64,000 nucleotides of DNA from Actinoplanes subtropicus (GCF_000721705.1 NZ_JOJL01000001.1:186001-250000), one strand, 5' to 3'; counted from the stretch's first letter, positions 9,267-18,832 are shown. The notes: generated by a model not told the origin, from the sequence alone. Translations and numbers: made by a program.

Positions 9267-10634
9267 ATGACCGTGTTCGTGCTCTTCGGCGCCACCGGCG
9301 ATCTGGCCGCCAGGATGGTGCTGCCGGCGTTCTGGACCCTCGCGGGCGAGGGCCTGCTCCCCAAGGACTGGATCCTGGTCGGTAACGGCCGCGGCGACGT
9401 CTCGCATGAAAACTTCCGGGCGCACGTACGGAAGGTCGTCGGCTCGCCATCGGCGGGGTGGGACGACTTCGCGAAGCGGCTGCGGTTCGCCGGCGGCGGG
9501 TTCGACTCCGACTCGCCCGGCAGCCTGCTCGACGTGATCGAGGAGGCGCGCACGGCGGTCGGCCGGGACGCGCAACTGGTGCACTACCTGGCGATCCCAC
9601 CGGTGGCGTTCCCGGAGATCACCAAGGCGCTCGGCGTGCACGGGCTGGCCAAGGGCGCCCGGGTGGTCTACGAGAAGCCGTTCGGCCTCTCGCCGGCCGG
9701 CTTCCGGACGCTCAACCGGCAGGTGCACGCGGTGCTGGACGAGTCGCAGGTCTACCGGATCGACCACTTCCTGGGCAAGGAGGCGACCCAGCAGCTGCAC
9801 GCGATGCGCTTCGCCAACCAGGCGCTCGCCGCGATCTGGAGCCGGGAGCACGTGGAGAGCGTGCAGATCGACGTGCCGGAGACGCTCGACGTGGCGAACC
9901 GCGCGGTGTTCTACGACGCCACCGGCGCGGTGCTCGACATGCTGGTCACCCACCTCTTCCAGGTGGCGGCCGAGGTGGCGATGGAGCCGCCGCCGTCGCT
10001 CGGGGCGGCCGACCTGCAGGCGGCGCGGGAGACGGTGATCCGCCGGTTCCGCCCGATCGACCCGGCCGAGGTGGTGCTCGGCCAGTTCGCCGGCTACCGG
10101 GACATCAAGGGCGTGGCCAAGGGCTCGCGCACCGACACGTTCGTGGCGGCCAAGCTCTGGATCGACTCGCCGCGCTGGCGGGGTGTGCCCTTCCTGCTGC
10201 GTACGGGCAAGCGGCTGGCCGCCAGCGAGCAGCAGGTCAGCCTCGTCCTGCGGACGCCGTCGGCGCCCTTCAAGAGGCTGCCGCCGCAGGCCAACGTGCT
10301 CTCGTTCTCGCTGGCCGGGGACGGCGAGGTGGACCTGGCGCTGCTCGCGAAGAAGCCCGGCATCGCGGAGAACCTGGAGCGCGCCTCGGTGGGGCTGCCG
10401 CTGGCGCAACTCCCGGAGGCGGATCCGCTGCCGGCGTACGCCCGCTTGATCCACGACGTGCTGGAAGGGGACCGCGCGCTCTTCACCCGCCCGGACGGCT
10501 TGTCGGCGGCCTGGAAGGCGGTCACGCCGCTGCTGGAGTCGCCGCCCCGGCCGATCACCTATGAGCCCGGCTCGTGGGGGCCGGCGAAGGCCCGGAAGCT
10601 CGCCGCGCCGCACCGCTGGCTGCTGGGGCAGTGA
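9267..10634 (+). CDS. zwf: Glucose-6-phosphate dehydrogenase
   Basis: This enzyme oxidises glucose-6-phosphate to 6-phosphogluconolactone with NAD(P)+, the first step of the oxidative pentose phosphate or Entner-Doudoroff route. The N-terminal GATGDLA is the family dinucleotide-binding variant, YEKPFG follows, and the active-site RIDHFLGKE places Asp166-His167. At 455 residues it is somewhat shorter than the usual 480-510. The start ATG at 9267 lies 29 bp after the AraC-type gene. The stop overlaps the GTG of the MFS gene. No opcA, tal or gnd partner is nearby, so this may be a secondary copy. Confidence 0.9.
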   Translation: MTVFVLFGATGDLAARMVLPAFWTLAGEGLLPKDWILVGNGRGDVSHENFRAHVRKVVGSPSAGWDDFAKRLRFAGGGFDSDSPGSLLDVIEEARTAVGRDAQLVHYLAIPPVAFPEITKALGVHGLAKGARVVYEKPFGLSPAGFRTLNRQVHAVLDESQVYRIDHFLGKEATQQLHAMRFANQALAAIWSREHVESVQIDVPETLDVANRAVFYDATGAVLDMLVTHLFQVAAEVAMEPPPSLGAADLQAARETVIRRFRPIDPAEVVLGQFAGYRDIKGVAKGSRTDTFVAAKLWIDSPRWRGVPFLLRTGKRLAASEQQVSLVLRTPSAPFKRLPPQANVLSFSLAGDGEVDLALLAKKPGIAENLERASVGLPLAQLPEADPLPAYARLIHDVLEGDRALFTRPDGLSAAWKAVTPLLESPPRPITYEPGSWGPAKARKLAAPHRWLLGQ

Positions 10635-11989
10635 CCGCCGGCGTACCCACCAAGGTCCTCGACCGCCCGCCGATCGTCCCGCTGGTCCTCGGCGCCATCC
10701 TGAACCCGGTCAACTCGTCGATGCTGGCCGTTGCGCTGGTGCCGATCGGGGTCACCTTCCACGCCGTGCCGGCCCGCACGGCGTGGCTGGTCTCGGCGCT
10801 CTACCTGGCCACCGCCACCGGCCAGCCGGTCGTCGGGCGGCTGATCGACCGGTACGGTGCCCGCCGGCTCTACCTGGCCGGCGCCGCCCTGGTCGGGGTG
10901 GCCGGGGTGATCGGCACACTGGCCCCCTCGCTCGGGTTCCTGATCCTGGCGCGGGTGCTGCTCGGCTTCGGCACCTGCGCCGGCTACCCGGCGGCGATGT
11001 ACCTGATCCGCCGCTCCGGCATCGAGAAGCCGGGCGGCCTGCTCACCGCGCTGTCGGTCTCGGCGCAGACCATCGTGGTGATCGGCCCGACCGTCGGCGG
11101 CCTGCTGATCGGCGCGGCCGGCTGGCGGGCGCTGTTCGCGGTGAACATCCCGCTCGCCCTGGTCTGCCTGGTGCTCGGGGCGATCCTGCTGCCCCGGGCC
11201 GACGACCTGGCCGAGTTCGAGCACCGGCTCGACCACCTGGGCATCGGCCTGTTCGCCGGGGCCCTGACCAGCCTGATGCTGTTCCTGATGAGCCCGTCGC
11301 CGGGCCACCTGTGGCTGCCGGTGGTCACCGCCGTGCTCGGGGCCGGCTTCGTCCGCCGCGAACTGCGCTACCCCGACCCCTTTCTGGACGTACGGGTGTT
11401 CGCCGGCAACGCACCGCTGATCGCCACGTACCTCCGCTCCCTGTTCGCGCAGACCGTCGCCTACGCGTACCTCTACGGCTTCACGCAGTGGCTCGAGGCG
11501 GGCCGCGGCCTGAGCGCCCGGAACGCCGGCCTGATCCTGCTGCCGATGTCGCTGGTCTCGATCGGGGTCGCCACCATCACCGGCCGGCGCGCCGAGTTCC
11601 GCGGCAAGCTGCTGGTCGGCGCGGTCAGCCAGGTCGTCGCCTGCGCGCTGATGCTGCTGCTCACCGCGGGGAGCCCACTCTGGATCCCGGTGCTCATCTC
11701 GGTCATCTGCGGCCTGCCGCAGGGCCTGAACAGCCTGGCCAACCAGAACGCGGTCTACTTCCAGGCCGACCCGGAGCGGATGGGTGCCTCGGCCGGCCTG
11801 CTGCGGACGTTCTCCTACCTGGGCGCGATGGTCTCGGCCGCGGCGACGGGCGTGTTCTTCCGGCACGGCGCGGACACCGCCGGCCTGCACGGGCTGGCCG
11901 TCTTCCTGATCGTGGTCGCCGGCCTGCTGCTCGTGGTGGTGCTGGGCGACCGGTCGCTGCGCCGGCTCGGCGGCGCACCCGCCTCCTGA
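10631..11989 (+). CDS. MFS transporter (drug/H+ antiporter type)
   Basis: This 452-residue integral membrane protein has many hydrophobic helices. The first block (ILNPVNSSMLAVALVPI) resembles the D1-like motif of DHA2-type exporters, and GRLIDRYGARRLYLAG is the motif A loop between helices 2 and 3. It should export a small hydrophobic compound by proton antiport, but the substrate is not predictable. The GTG start at 10631 overlaps the zwf stop by 4 bp (GTGA), so translation is probably coupled to zwf. It converges on the GT-C-like gene with a 6-bp gap. Confidence 0.87.
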   Translation: MTAGVPTKVLDRPPIVPLVLGAILNPVNSSMLAVALVPIGVTFHAVPARTAWLVSALYLATATGQPVVGRLIDRYGARRLYLAGAALVGVAGVIGTLAPSLGFLILARVLLGFGTCAGYPAAMYLIRRSGIEKPGGLLTALSVSAQTIVVIGPTVGGLLIGAAGWRALFAVNIPLALVCLVLGAILLPRADDLAEFEHRLDHLGIGLFAGALTSLMLFLMSPSPGHLWLPVVTAVLGAGFVRRELRYPDPFLDVRVFAGNAPLIATYLRSLFAQTVAYAYLYGFTQWLEAGRGLSARNAGLILLPMSLVSIGVATITGRRAEFRGKLLVGAVSQVVACALMLLLTAGSPLWIPVLISVICGLPQGLNSLANQNAVYFQADPERMGASAGLLRTFSYLGAMVSAAATGVFFRHGADTAGLHGLAVFLIVVAGLLLVVVLGDRSLRRLGGAPAS

Positions 11990-11995
11990 CCAACC

Positions 11996-13510
11996 TCAGG
12001 TGGTTACCCCGCAGGGCTCGGCCGGCTGCCAGATCTCGTAGCCGAGCAGCTGCCAGTGGCTCTGCCACCGGCAGGTCGAGCGGGCCAGGGTCTCGTTCCG
12101 CGGATCGCCGGAGCGGAACACATAGGCCGCCTTGGGGTCGGCCGCGACCTCGGCCCGATACGGCAGATAGCGGTCGAATCCGGGAGTGAGGCTGTCTCTC
12201 GGTCCCTCGAACAGGACGGCGCACGTGATCTGTTCGCGGCTGATGAAGGTCAACCGGTCGCAGTCCATGTAGCCGCCATAGATGTGGCTGATCCCGTTAC
12301 GCTGCAGGGCTCGGATCAACTGCCGGCTGGCGGCCTCGCCCGGGCTGTGGCTCGCGTCTCGAAACGCCTGGACGGTGCCGAAGGCGAGCGTGATGATGAC
12401 CAGTCCGAGGGTGACCGCGCGCACGGGAGGGGGGAAGAGCGACCGTAGCGGCGCGATCAGGGCCGGCGTGGCGACCAGGACGCCGACCAGGTAGCGGACG
12501 TTGTTCGCGGGCGCGACGCCCGCCGTCGGGCTCGCCGCGAAGGCGACCGTGGCGAGGCCGGCGCTGACCAGCATCGCGAGCCGGCCGTACGACTGCGGCC
12601 GCCACGCCTGTGGTCGCCGGTCACGCAGCGTCCGCAGCGTGCCGATCAGCCCGGCGGCCCAGAGCAGGACGACGGCCAGGCCCCACACCGTGGTGATGGC
12701 GTTGGCGGCGGGCGGCAGCCAGCCCCCGTCGAAGGCGAGCGGCCACGCCGGCGCCGATCGGGGGTGCGCGATCGCCGACCCGCCGGTGATGTAGGCCAGG
12801 CTGATGGTCAGCGTGTTGGTCACCTGACTCACCAACCCGGTGGACTGGCCGCTGCCGAGGCCGGTGCCGCCGTGGACGTACAGATCGGCCAGCGTGGCCA
12901 GCGAGCTGTCGCCGAACGGCCGGGTCAGGTCATGCGCCAGCCACGGCAGCGCGCCGACCAGCAGCCCGGCCGTCAGGGCCCACCCGCCGCCCCGGGGCGC
13001 GCGGCCCTCGAGCCTCCGGTGGGCCAGCCAGACCAGGACTCCCGAGGTGAGCACGAACGGCGCGACCAGCATGGTGCTCCACAACCCGAGGGTGGCCGTC
13101 AGGCCCCAGCCGGCCAGCAGCCACCGCCGGGCGGAGTCCGCGCCGCGGTCGGCCGTTTCCAGCAGCCGGTGGCCGAGCAGCAACAGAATGGTGCCGGCCA
13201 GCAGCGTCTCCGGAATCGCGCCCTCGGTCACCGACTCGTAGCCGTAGACCTCCCGCGAGCCCAGCGCCAGCAGGCCGACGGAGACCAGCGCCACCCCGGT
13301 GCCGTGCAGCCGGCGCGCCAGGACGTACATCGTCAGCAGGAAGACCAGGAACAGCAGCACCATCGGAACCCGCAACGCGACCAGCGACGGGCCGGACACC
13401 CGGAACACCGCCGCGGCCAGATAGGACTCCGCCGAGCCCATGTACGACTGGCCGTACATGAAGTCCGGAAAGTCGCGGCCCTCGGCGATGTGCATCGCCA
13501 TCAGGCCCAT
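11996..13510 (-). CDS. GT-C-like polytopic membrane protein (glycosyltransferase 39-like), 5' end uncertain
   Basis: From ATG 13510 the protein has 504 residues with about ten hydrophobic helices and a C-terminal soluble segment with several Cys residues. The motif SDEGTMGLMAMHIAEG followed by GQSYMGS resembles the first extracytoplasmic loop, with catalytic acidic residues, of polyprenyl-phosphate-sugar glycosyltransferases (PMT/ArnT style). ATG 13510 lies inside this loop, so the true N-terminus should be upstream. The frame stays open to a TAG near 13684 and encodes a good first helix (LLTILIGAAAVIRFVLLAH), but without any ATG, GTG or TTG. A CTG at 13645 or an ATT at 13636, just after the cobK stop, are candidates. 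It is probably the last gene of the cob transcript. Confidence 0.75.
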   Translation of the reverse strand: MGLMAMHIAEGRDFPDFMYGQSYMGSAESYLAAAVFRVSGPSLVALRVPMVLLFLVFLLTMYVLARRLHGTGVALVSVGLLALGSREVYGYESVTEGAIPETLLAGTILLLLGHRLLETADRGADSARRWLLAGWGLTATLGLWSTMLVAPFVLTSGVLVWLAHRRLEGRAPRGGGWALTAGLLVGALPWLAHDLTRPFGDSSLATLADLYVHGGTGLGSGQSTGLVSQVTNTLTISLAYITGGSAIAHPRSAPAWPLAFDGGWLPPAANAITTVWGLAVVLLWAAGLIGTLRTLRDRRPQAWRPQSYGRLAMLVSAGLATVAFAASPTAGVAPANNVRYLVGVLVATPALIAPLRSLFPPPVRAVTLGLVIITLAFGTVQAFRDASHSPGEAASRQLIRALQRNGISHIYGGYMDCDRLTFISREQITCAVLFEGPRDSLTPGFDRYLPYRAEVAADPKAAYVFRSGDPRNETLARSTCRWQSHWQLLGYEIWQPAEPCGVTT

Positions 13511-13656
13511 GGTGCCCTCGTCGCTGTTGCTCGCCGGCCACTCGTGGGCGAGCAGAACGAACCGGATGACGGCCGCGGCACCTATCAGAATTGTCAGCAG
13601 TACGGCGCGGCGAGTGGCGCGCTTGTCCCCGTGAATGGCTGTCAGCTCGCGTTTCT

Positions 13657-14394
13657 CTATGTGCCCCCGATTTGGCTGATCATGCTAATGCATGACTCGA
13701 CCGAGTTGACCATCGTCGCGGCGGGCGGGCGTGGTGGGCGGTCGATCAGCACGACCGGGATGCCCTGCCGGCGGGCGGCGGTCAGTTTGGCGTCGGCGCC
13801 GCCGCTGTCCTTGCTGACCAGGACGTCGATGCGGTGGTCGCGGAGCAGGCGGAGTTCGCCGTCGACGGTGAACGGGCCGCGATCCAGCAGGACCTCGAGG
13901 TGCGGCGGCAGGGGCGGGGCCGGCGGCTCGACCGAGCGGGCCAGGAACCAGCACTCGCCGGTGCCGGCGAAGGCGGCCAGGCCCTGGCGGCCGGTGGTCA
14001 GGAAGACCCGCCGGCCCAGGTGGGGGAGGAGCGCGGCGGCGGCTTCCAGGCTGGGCACCCGGCGCCAGTCGTCGCCGGGCCGCTCGGTCCAGCCGGGCCG
14101 GCGCAGGACCAGCAGCGGCACGCCGGTGGCGGCGGTGGCGGCGGCCGCGTTGGCGCTGATCCGCTCGGCGAACGGGTGGGTGGCGTCGACCAGGATGTCC
14201 ACCCGCTCGGCCCGCAGGTAGTCGGCCAGGCCGTCGACCCCGCCGAAGCCGCCGATCCGCACCTCGCCCGCCGGAAGCAGCGGTTCCCGGGTGCGGCCGG
14301 CCAGCGAGCTGATCACCCGGTACGTGCGGAGCGCGGCCGCCAGCGCGCGCCCCTCGGTGGTGCCGCCGAGGATCAGAACGGTCAGGGGCGGCAT
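13657..14394 (-). CDS. cobK: Precorrin-6A/cobalt-precorrin-6A reductase
   Basis: This 245-residue protein is predicted to reduce the macrocycle of precorrin-6A with NADPH in corrin ring synthesis. The N-terminus LILGGTTEGRALA, the segment LVDATHPFAERISANAA, the later VFLTTGRQGLAAF and the C-terminal VLVSKDSGGADAKLTAAR are typical CobK/CbiJ features. ATG 14394 lies inside the 3' end of cobM (13-bp overlap). The order cobL-cobM-cobK gives consecutive late steps of cobalamin assembly. Confidence 0.93.
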   Translation of the reverse strand: MPPLTVLILGGTTEGRALAAALRTYRVISSLAGRTREPLLPAGEVRIGGFGGVDGLADYLRAERVDILVDATHPFAERISANAAAATAATGVPLLVLRRPGWTERPGDDWRRVPSLEAAAALLPHLGRRVFLTTGRQGLAAFAGTGECWFLARSVEPPAPPLPPHLEVLLDRGPFTVDGELRLLRDHRIDVLVSKDSGGADAKLTAARRQGIPVVLIDRPPRPPAATMVNSVESCISMISQIGGT

Positions 14395-15125
14395 CGGGTC
14401 GTGGAGTACAGGTGGCTGTCGGGGAACTGGGCCGCGGTCAGGGCCGGGCCGACCACGATCACCGCGGTGCGGCGGATGTCGGCCTCCTTCACCCGGGCGG
14501 CGATGTCCGCCAGCGTCCCCCGCAGGACCACCTCGTCGGGGCGGGACGCGAACGCGACCACCGCCGCCGGGCAGTCCGGGCCGTACGCCGGGATCAGGTC
14601 GGCGACCACCGCCTCGATGCGCTGGACGGCCAGGTGCAGCACCATCGTCGACCGGCTGGCCGACAGCGTCGCCAGGTCCTCGCCCGGGGGCATCGCCGTC
14701 GCCCGCTCCGCCGTGCGGGTGAGGATCACCGTCTGGGCGACCTCGGGGACGGTCAGCTCCCGGCCCAGGGCCGCGGCCGCGGCCGCGAACGCCGGCACGC
14801 CCGGCACCACCTCGTACGGAATGTGCAGGGAGGTCAGGCGGCGCATCTGCTCGGCGACCGCGCTGAAGACCGAGGGGTCGCCGGAGTGCAGGCGGGCCAC
14901 GTGCAGGCCCTCGGCGTGCGCCTCGGCCAGCAGGGCGATGATCTCGTCGAGGTTCAGGCCGGCGGTGTCGACCTTGCGGCAGCCGGGCGGGCATGCGTCG
15001 AGCAGCTCGACCGGGACGAGGCTGCCCGCGTACAGGCAGACCGGGGAGGAGGCGATCAGGCGCTGGCCGCGCACGGTGATCAGATCGGCGGCGCCCGGGC
15101 CGGCCCCGATGAAGTGGACCGTCAC
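14382..15125 (-). CDS. cobM: Precorrin-4 C11-methyltransferase
   Basis: This 247-residue SAM-dependent uroporphyrin-III C/tetrapyrrole methylase adds the C11 methyl group. The signature segments are VHFIGAGPGAADLITVRG at the N-terminus, LHSGDPSVFSAVAEQM, and PGVPAFAAAAAALGRELT. Translation starts at GTG 15125, which overlaps the cobL stop by 4 bp (GTGA). The 3' end overlaps cobK by 13 bp. This tight packing makes translational coupling likely. Confidence 0.93.
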   Translation of the reverse strand: MTVHFIGAGPGAADLITVRGQRLIASSPVCLYAGSLVPVELLDACPPGCRKVDTAGLNLDEIIALLAEAHAEGLHVARLHSGDPSVFSAVAEQMRRLTSLHIPYEVVPGVPAFAAAAAALGRELTVPEVAQTVILTRTAERATAMPPGEDLATLSASRSTMVLHLAVQRIEAVVADLIPAYGPDCPAAVVAFASRPDEVVLRGTLADIAARVKEADIRRTAVIVVGPALTAAQFPDSHLYSTTRCRP

Positions 15126-16330
15126 GTAGTCACCGACCAGATCGTCACCGGCATCATCGTCCTCCACCCCGTGAAGCCGCCGACCGGCGACCCGCGACTG
15201 ACGGTGAGGCGGGTCAGCTCCCCGCCGAGCTTCGCGTACGCCGCCGCCACCACCGCCTCGGACTCGACGGTCACCGCGTTCGCGACCAGCCGGCCGCCCG
15301 GGCGCAGGGCCGCCAGGCAGGCGTCGAGCACGCCCTCGGCGGTCAGCCCGCCGCCGATGAAGACCGCGTCGGGGATGGGCAGGCCGGTCAGGGCGCCGGG
15401 CGCTCGGCCCTCGACGACGGACAGACCGGGCACGCCGAGCAGTGCGGCGTTCGTCCGGATGGTCGCGCAGCGGGCGGGGGAGGACTCGATCGTGTACGCG
15501 CGGCAGGCGGGATGGCTGCGCATCCACTCGATCCCGATGCTGCCCGAGCCGCCGCCGACGTCCCACAGCAGGGCGCCGGGGGTCGGCGCGAGGGCGGCCA
15601 GGGTCACCGCGCGGACCTCGCGCTTGGTGAGTTGACCATCCGTTTCGTACGCCGAGTCGGGCAGGCCGGGGACGACGGCCGTGGCGGGGCCGTCCCCGCA
15701 CTCGACCGCGACCACGTTGAGCGGGTCGGCGGCCGCCAGGTCGGTGGTGACGCACTCGTCCGGGCCACCCAGTTGGGACAAAACGGTGATTTTACCCAGG
15801 TCGTAGCCGGCCCCGATCAGCACGCCGGCCACCAGCGCGGGCGTCGACGCGTCCCGGGAGAGCACCAGGAACCGCCGGCCCGGATTGATCAGCCGCCGGA
15901 CCGCGTCGACCGGGGCGGTGACCAGGCTGACGACCTCGGTGTCGGCCAGCGGCCAGCCCATCCGGGCGGCGGCGAGCGAGGCGGCGGAGGGGTGCGGTTC
16001 CACCCGTACGCGATCGGCTCCCAACACCCGCACGAGCGTCGCGCCGATCCCGTGGAACATCGGATCGCCGCTGGCCAGCACGCAGATCCGGCGCCCCCGA
16101 TGGGCGTCGAGCAGGCCGGGCAGCGCCGGCAGCAGCGGTGTCGGCCAGGTCACCCGCTCGGCCGCCACCGAGGCCGGGACCAGCGCCAACTGCCGGGCGC
16201 TGCCGAACAGGACGTCGGCGGCTTCGACGGTGCCCCGGCCCGTACGGGAAAGGCCCGACCACCCGCCGGCGCCCACGCCGACCACCGTGACCAGGTCTGG
16301 CCATATTGGGGCGACATTTTCGGCGCGCAT
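15122..16330 (-). CDS. cobL: Precorrin-6Y C5,15-methyltransferase (decarboxylating)
   Basis: This 402-residue bifunctional enzyme has an N-terminal tetrapyrrole methylase domain (CbiE-like, VTVVGVGAGGWSGL and LASGDPMFHGIGATL) and a C-terminal Rossmann SAM methyltransferase domain (CbiT-like, LLWDVGGGSGSIGIEWMR), which also drives decarboxylation of the acetate side chain. ATG 16330 is preceded by a TACCGT hexamer 6 nt upstream, so the operon may have a leaderless promoter. No cobalamin riboswitch could be recognised in the ~165-bp upstream gap shared with the divergent flavoprotein gene. Confidence 0.94.
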   Translation of the reverse strand: MRAENVAPIWPDLVTVVGVGAGGWSGLSRTGRGTVEAADVLFGSARQLALVPASVAAERVTWPTPLLPALPGLLDAHRGRRICVLASGDPMFHGIGATLVRVLGADRVRVEPHPSAASLAAARMGWPLADTEVVSLVTAPVDAVRRLINPGRRFLVLSRDASTPALVAGVLIGAGYDLGKITVLSQLGGPDECVTTDLAAADPLNVVAVECGDGPATAVVPGLPDSAYETDGQLTKREVRAVTLAALAPTPGALLWDVGGGSGSIGIEWMRSHPACRAYTIESSPARCATIRTNAALLGVPGLSVVEGRAPGALTGLPIPDAVFIGGGLTAEGVLDACLAALRPGGRLVANAVTVESEAVVAAAYAKLGGELTRLTVSRGSPVGGFTGWRTMMPVTIWSVTT

Positions 16331-16336
16331 CGCGCG

Positions 16337-16342
16337 ACGGTA
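16337..16342 (-). promoter_or_regulatory. Possible -10 element of the cobLMK operon
   Basis: On the minus strand TACCGT is followed by exactly 6 nt and the cobL ATG, the spacing typical of leaderless actinobacterial promoters. No convincing -35 box is seen; a weak TTTCTC-like stretch lies about 18 bp upstream. Confidence 0.35.
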
Positions 16343-16496
16343 TCGCGGCGGCCGCGGCCGAGAAATTCCGGATCCGGTTGAGCGATGCTCGCGTCCGCTG
16401 CGTATCTCATCCAGACGGCTCCCCGAGACCGGGTCGTCACGCCGGCCGCAGGGGGTGGCCGACGCCGTGAGACGACTGCTGGACGGGTGAAGGACG

Positions 16497-18308
16497 ATGG
16501 CGCAAGGACCGCCGATGTTCCAGACCTCTCGTGAACAGCGCTTCGCGCCGGACGAGGACGACGACGCCTCGTTCTTCGCGGCGCTCCGGCCGGACAAATC
16601 GGCCACCTCCCGGTACGAGGACGCGCCCCGGTACGACGACCGGTACGACGACTCGCCGATCGAACAGCACGCCCAGTACGAGGAGTCGCGGCACTCGCGG
16701 TTGTCGGAGCCGCAGATGCCCGCCCCGGCCGACCCCTGGACGGACGACTACGACGATCGCGCCTCGGACGTACGCGAGGTTCCCGAGATCGACGACCGCC
16801 GGTCGCCGACCTGGGACACCTACATCGACGACGACGAGCCCTACCGGCAGGCGGAGGACCCCTACCGGCGCCAGGCGGAGGACCCCTACCGGCGCAGCGA
16901 CATCCTGGTCGAATCGCAGACCGACCCGAGTGGCTGGAAGGCCACCGGCCCGGCCCAGCCGCCGATCCCGGACGACCGGCCGCCGGCCGAGGCGGTCAGC
17001 GGCAACCGCCTGCTCACCATCCTGCTGTTCTTCTCCGGGCTGGCCACCAGCGTCTCGCTCTGGCTCTTCGACACCCAGGCCGGCGCGATCAACGACACCG
17101 CCACCGCGATGCTCGCGGCCGGGCGGATCACCGGCCTGATCTCCGGCTACATCCTGTTCATCCAGTTGCTGATGATGAGCCGGGTCTCCTGGCTCGAGGA
17201 GTGGGTGGGCGCGCGCGACCTGCTGCGCTGGCACCGCTGGCTGGGCACCACCCTGGTGGTCGGGGTGCTCGCGCACATCGTCTTCATCACGTACGGCTAC
17301 GCGCTGACCGCCAAGGCGAAGGTGGTCGACCAGGCCTGGACGATCGTGACCACGTTCCCGGACATGCTCAAGGCGGTCGCCGCGACGATCATCCTGGTCG
17401 TGATCAGCCTGATCTCGATCCGGGCCGCGCGGAACAAGCTGCCGTACGAACTCTGGCACCTGATCCACCTCACCGGCTACCTGGTCCTGCTGCTCGGCTA
17501 CGGCCACCAGGTCGCCACCGGCGCGGACCTGAGCGGCAAGTTCGCCTCGGTGTTCTGGCCGGCGCTCACCGCGCTGGTCATCTCGGCGCTGGTCTGGGGC
17601 CGGCTGGTCGAGCCGCTCTGGCTGAACGCCCGGCACCGCTTCGAGGTCGCCGAGGTCGTCGCCGAGGGCGCCGCCAACACGTTCTCCATCTACATCGACG
17701 GCAAGAAGCTGCAGAAGCTCCCGGCCCAGGCCGGCCAGTTCATGCGGTGGCGCTTCCTGACCCGCAACGGCTGGTGGCAGTCGCACCCGTTCTCGCTCTC
17801 CGCGGCGCCGAACTCGGAGTGGCTGCGGCTGACCGTGACCGCGGTCGGCGGCCACACCCAGCGGCTGGCCCAGATGAAGCCGGGCACGCCGGTGTGGGCC
17901 GCGGGCCCGTTCGGCACGTTCACGGCCCAGCGGCGGACCCGCCGCCGCGCCCTGCTGATCGCCGGCGGCAGCGGCATCGCGCCGGTCCGCGCGCTGCTCG
18001 AGGACATGCCGCCGGACACCATCGTGATCTACCGGGCGTCCCGGCCGGACGAGCTGGTCTTCCGCGGCGAACTGGAGGAGCTGGCCGAGCGGCGGGACGC
18101 GTGGGTCCGCTACATCGTCGGGTCGCGCAACGATCCCGGGCCGCGCCGGCTCTTCACCCCCAACGGCCTGCTCGGGCTGGTGCCGGACGTGTCCCGCCGG
18201 GACGTCTACCTCTGCGGGCCGCCCGGGCTGGTGGAGGCCGCCGTCGGCACGCTGCGTGAGCTCGACGTCCCCGACAGCCAGCTTCACCTCGACCCGTTCG
18301 AGTTCTGA
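16497..18308 (+). CDS. Membrane ferric-reductase-like flavoprotein oxidoreductase
   Basis: This 603-residue protein has a long acidic, disordered N-terminal region (about 1-150) with short AEDPYRR-type repeats. A ferric-reductase-like transmembrane core follows (about 165-365), with His in the helices that could hold haem. The C-terminal FNR-like cytosolic module shows RWRFLTRNG and HPFSLSAAP (FAD), GGSGIAPVRALL (NAD(P)) and the terminal CGPPGLVEAA. It should move electrons from NAD(P)H through FAD across the membrane. The next two genes encode an exported FMN-binding protein and ApbE, which suggests the electron acceptor is a covalently flavinylated extracytoplasmic domain. Start ATG 16497 has GTGAAGGACG upstream. 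Confidence 0.88.
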   Translation: MAQGPPMFQTSREQRFAPDEDDDASFFAALRPDKSATSRYEDAPRYDDRYDDSPIEQHAQYEESRHSRLSEPQMPAPADPWTDDYDDRASDVREVPEIDDRRSPTWDTYIDDDEPYRQAEDPYRRQAEDPYRRSDILVESQTDPSGWKATGPAQPPIPDDRPPAEAVSGNRLLTILLFFSGLATSVSLWLFDTQAGAINDTATAMLAAGRITGLISGYILFIQLLMMSRVSWLEEWVGARDLLRWHRWLGTTLVVGVLAHIVFITYGYALTAKAKVVDQAWTIVTTFPDMLKAVAATIILVVISLISIRAARNKLPYELWHLIHLTGYLVLLLGYGHQVATGADLSGKFASVFWPALTALVISALVWGRLVEPLWLNARHRFEVAEVVAEGAANTFSIYIDGKKLQKLPAQAGQFMRWRFLTRNGWWQSHPFSLSAAPNSEWLRLTVTAVGGHTQRLAQMKPGTPVWAAGPFGTFTAQRRTRRRALLIAGGSGIAPVRALLEDMPPDTIVIYRASRPDELVFRGELEELAERRDAWVRYIVGSRNDPGPRRLFTPNGLLGLVPDVSRRDVYLCGPPGLVEAAVGTLRELDVPDSQLHLDPFEF

Positions 18309-18326
18309 TCTTTCTTCGGAGGAGAG

Positions 18327-18821
18327 ATGCGACGTAGTACCGCAGCGGCAGTCGGCACGCTGACCGGCGCCGCCCTGATCGTGGGCGTGCGCCTGAGCGT
18401 CCAGCCGCCGTCGGCGCCCGCCGCCGCGCCGCCCTCGACCAGCCTGGTGGACAACCCGGCCCCCGAGGCCACCGCCAAGAAGCCGGCCGGTACCGCCGGC
18501 GGCGCCGGGAAGAAGACGACCGAACCCGAGAAGAACAAGAGCGGCCTGAAGGACGGCACGTTCAAGGGCAAGGGCGCGACCAATCCGTACGGGACGGTCC
18601 AGGTCACCCTGAAGATCGCGAACGGGAAGATCACCGCGGTCGACGCGACCTACCCGACCACCGGCAACAGCGCCACGATCAACCCGGTCGCGGTCCCGAA
18701 GCTCAAGCAGGAGACGCTGCAGGCGCAGAGCGCGAAGGTCGCGGCCGTCTCCGGGGCCACCTACACCAGCCAGTCGTACCAGGAGAGCTTGCAAGCGGCG
18801 TTGGATTCGGCCAAGGCGTAG
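18327..18821 (+). CDS. Exported FMN-binding domain protein
   Basis: This 164-residue protein has an N-terminal signal or anchor helix, then a Pro/Ala/Lys-rich linker, then one FMN-binding domain. The flavinylation motif SGAT is present with Thr145 in SGATYTSQSYQESL, so FMN is probably attached by ApbE through a phosphoester bond. GGAGGAG precedes ATG 18327. It lies 18 bp after the reductase and 11 bp before apbE, forming a three-gene extracytoplasmic electron-transfer operon. Confidence 0.9.
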   Translation: MRRSTAAAVGTLTGAALIVGVRLSVQPPSAPAAAPPSTSLVDNPAPEATAKKPAGTAGGAGKKTTEPEKNKSGLKDGTFKGKGATNPYGTVQVTLKIANGKITAVDATYPTTGNSATINPVAVPKLKQETLQAQSAKVAAVSGATYTSQSYQESLQAALDSAKA

Positions 18822-18832
18822 GGTTCCTGCTT

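Noticed and set aside
16331..16496. Cobalamin riboswitch upstream of cobLMK
   Set aside because: The gap is short and shared with a divergent gene; no B12-box-like or conserved stem elements are recognisable, and a leaderless -10 spacing to the cobL ATG leaves no leader.
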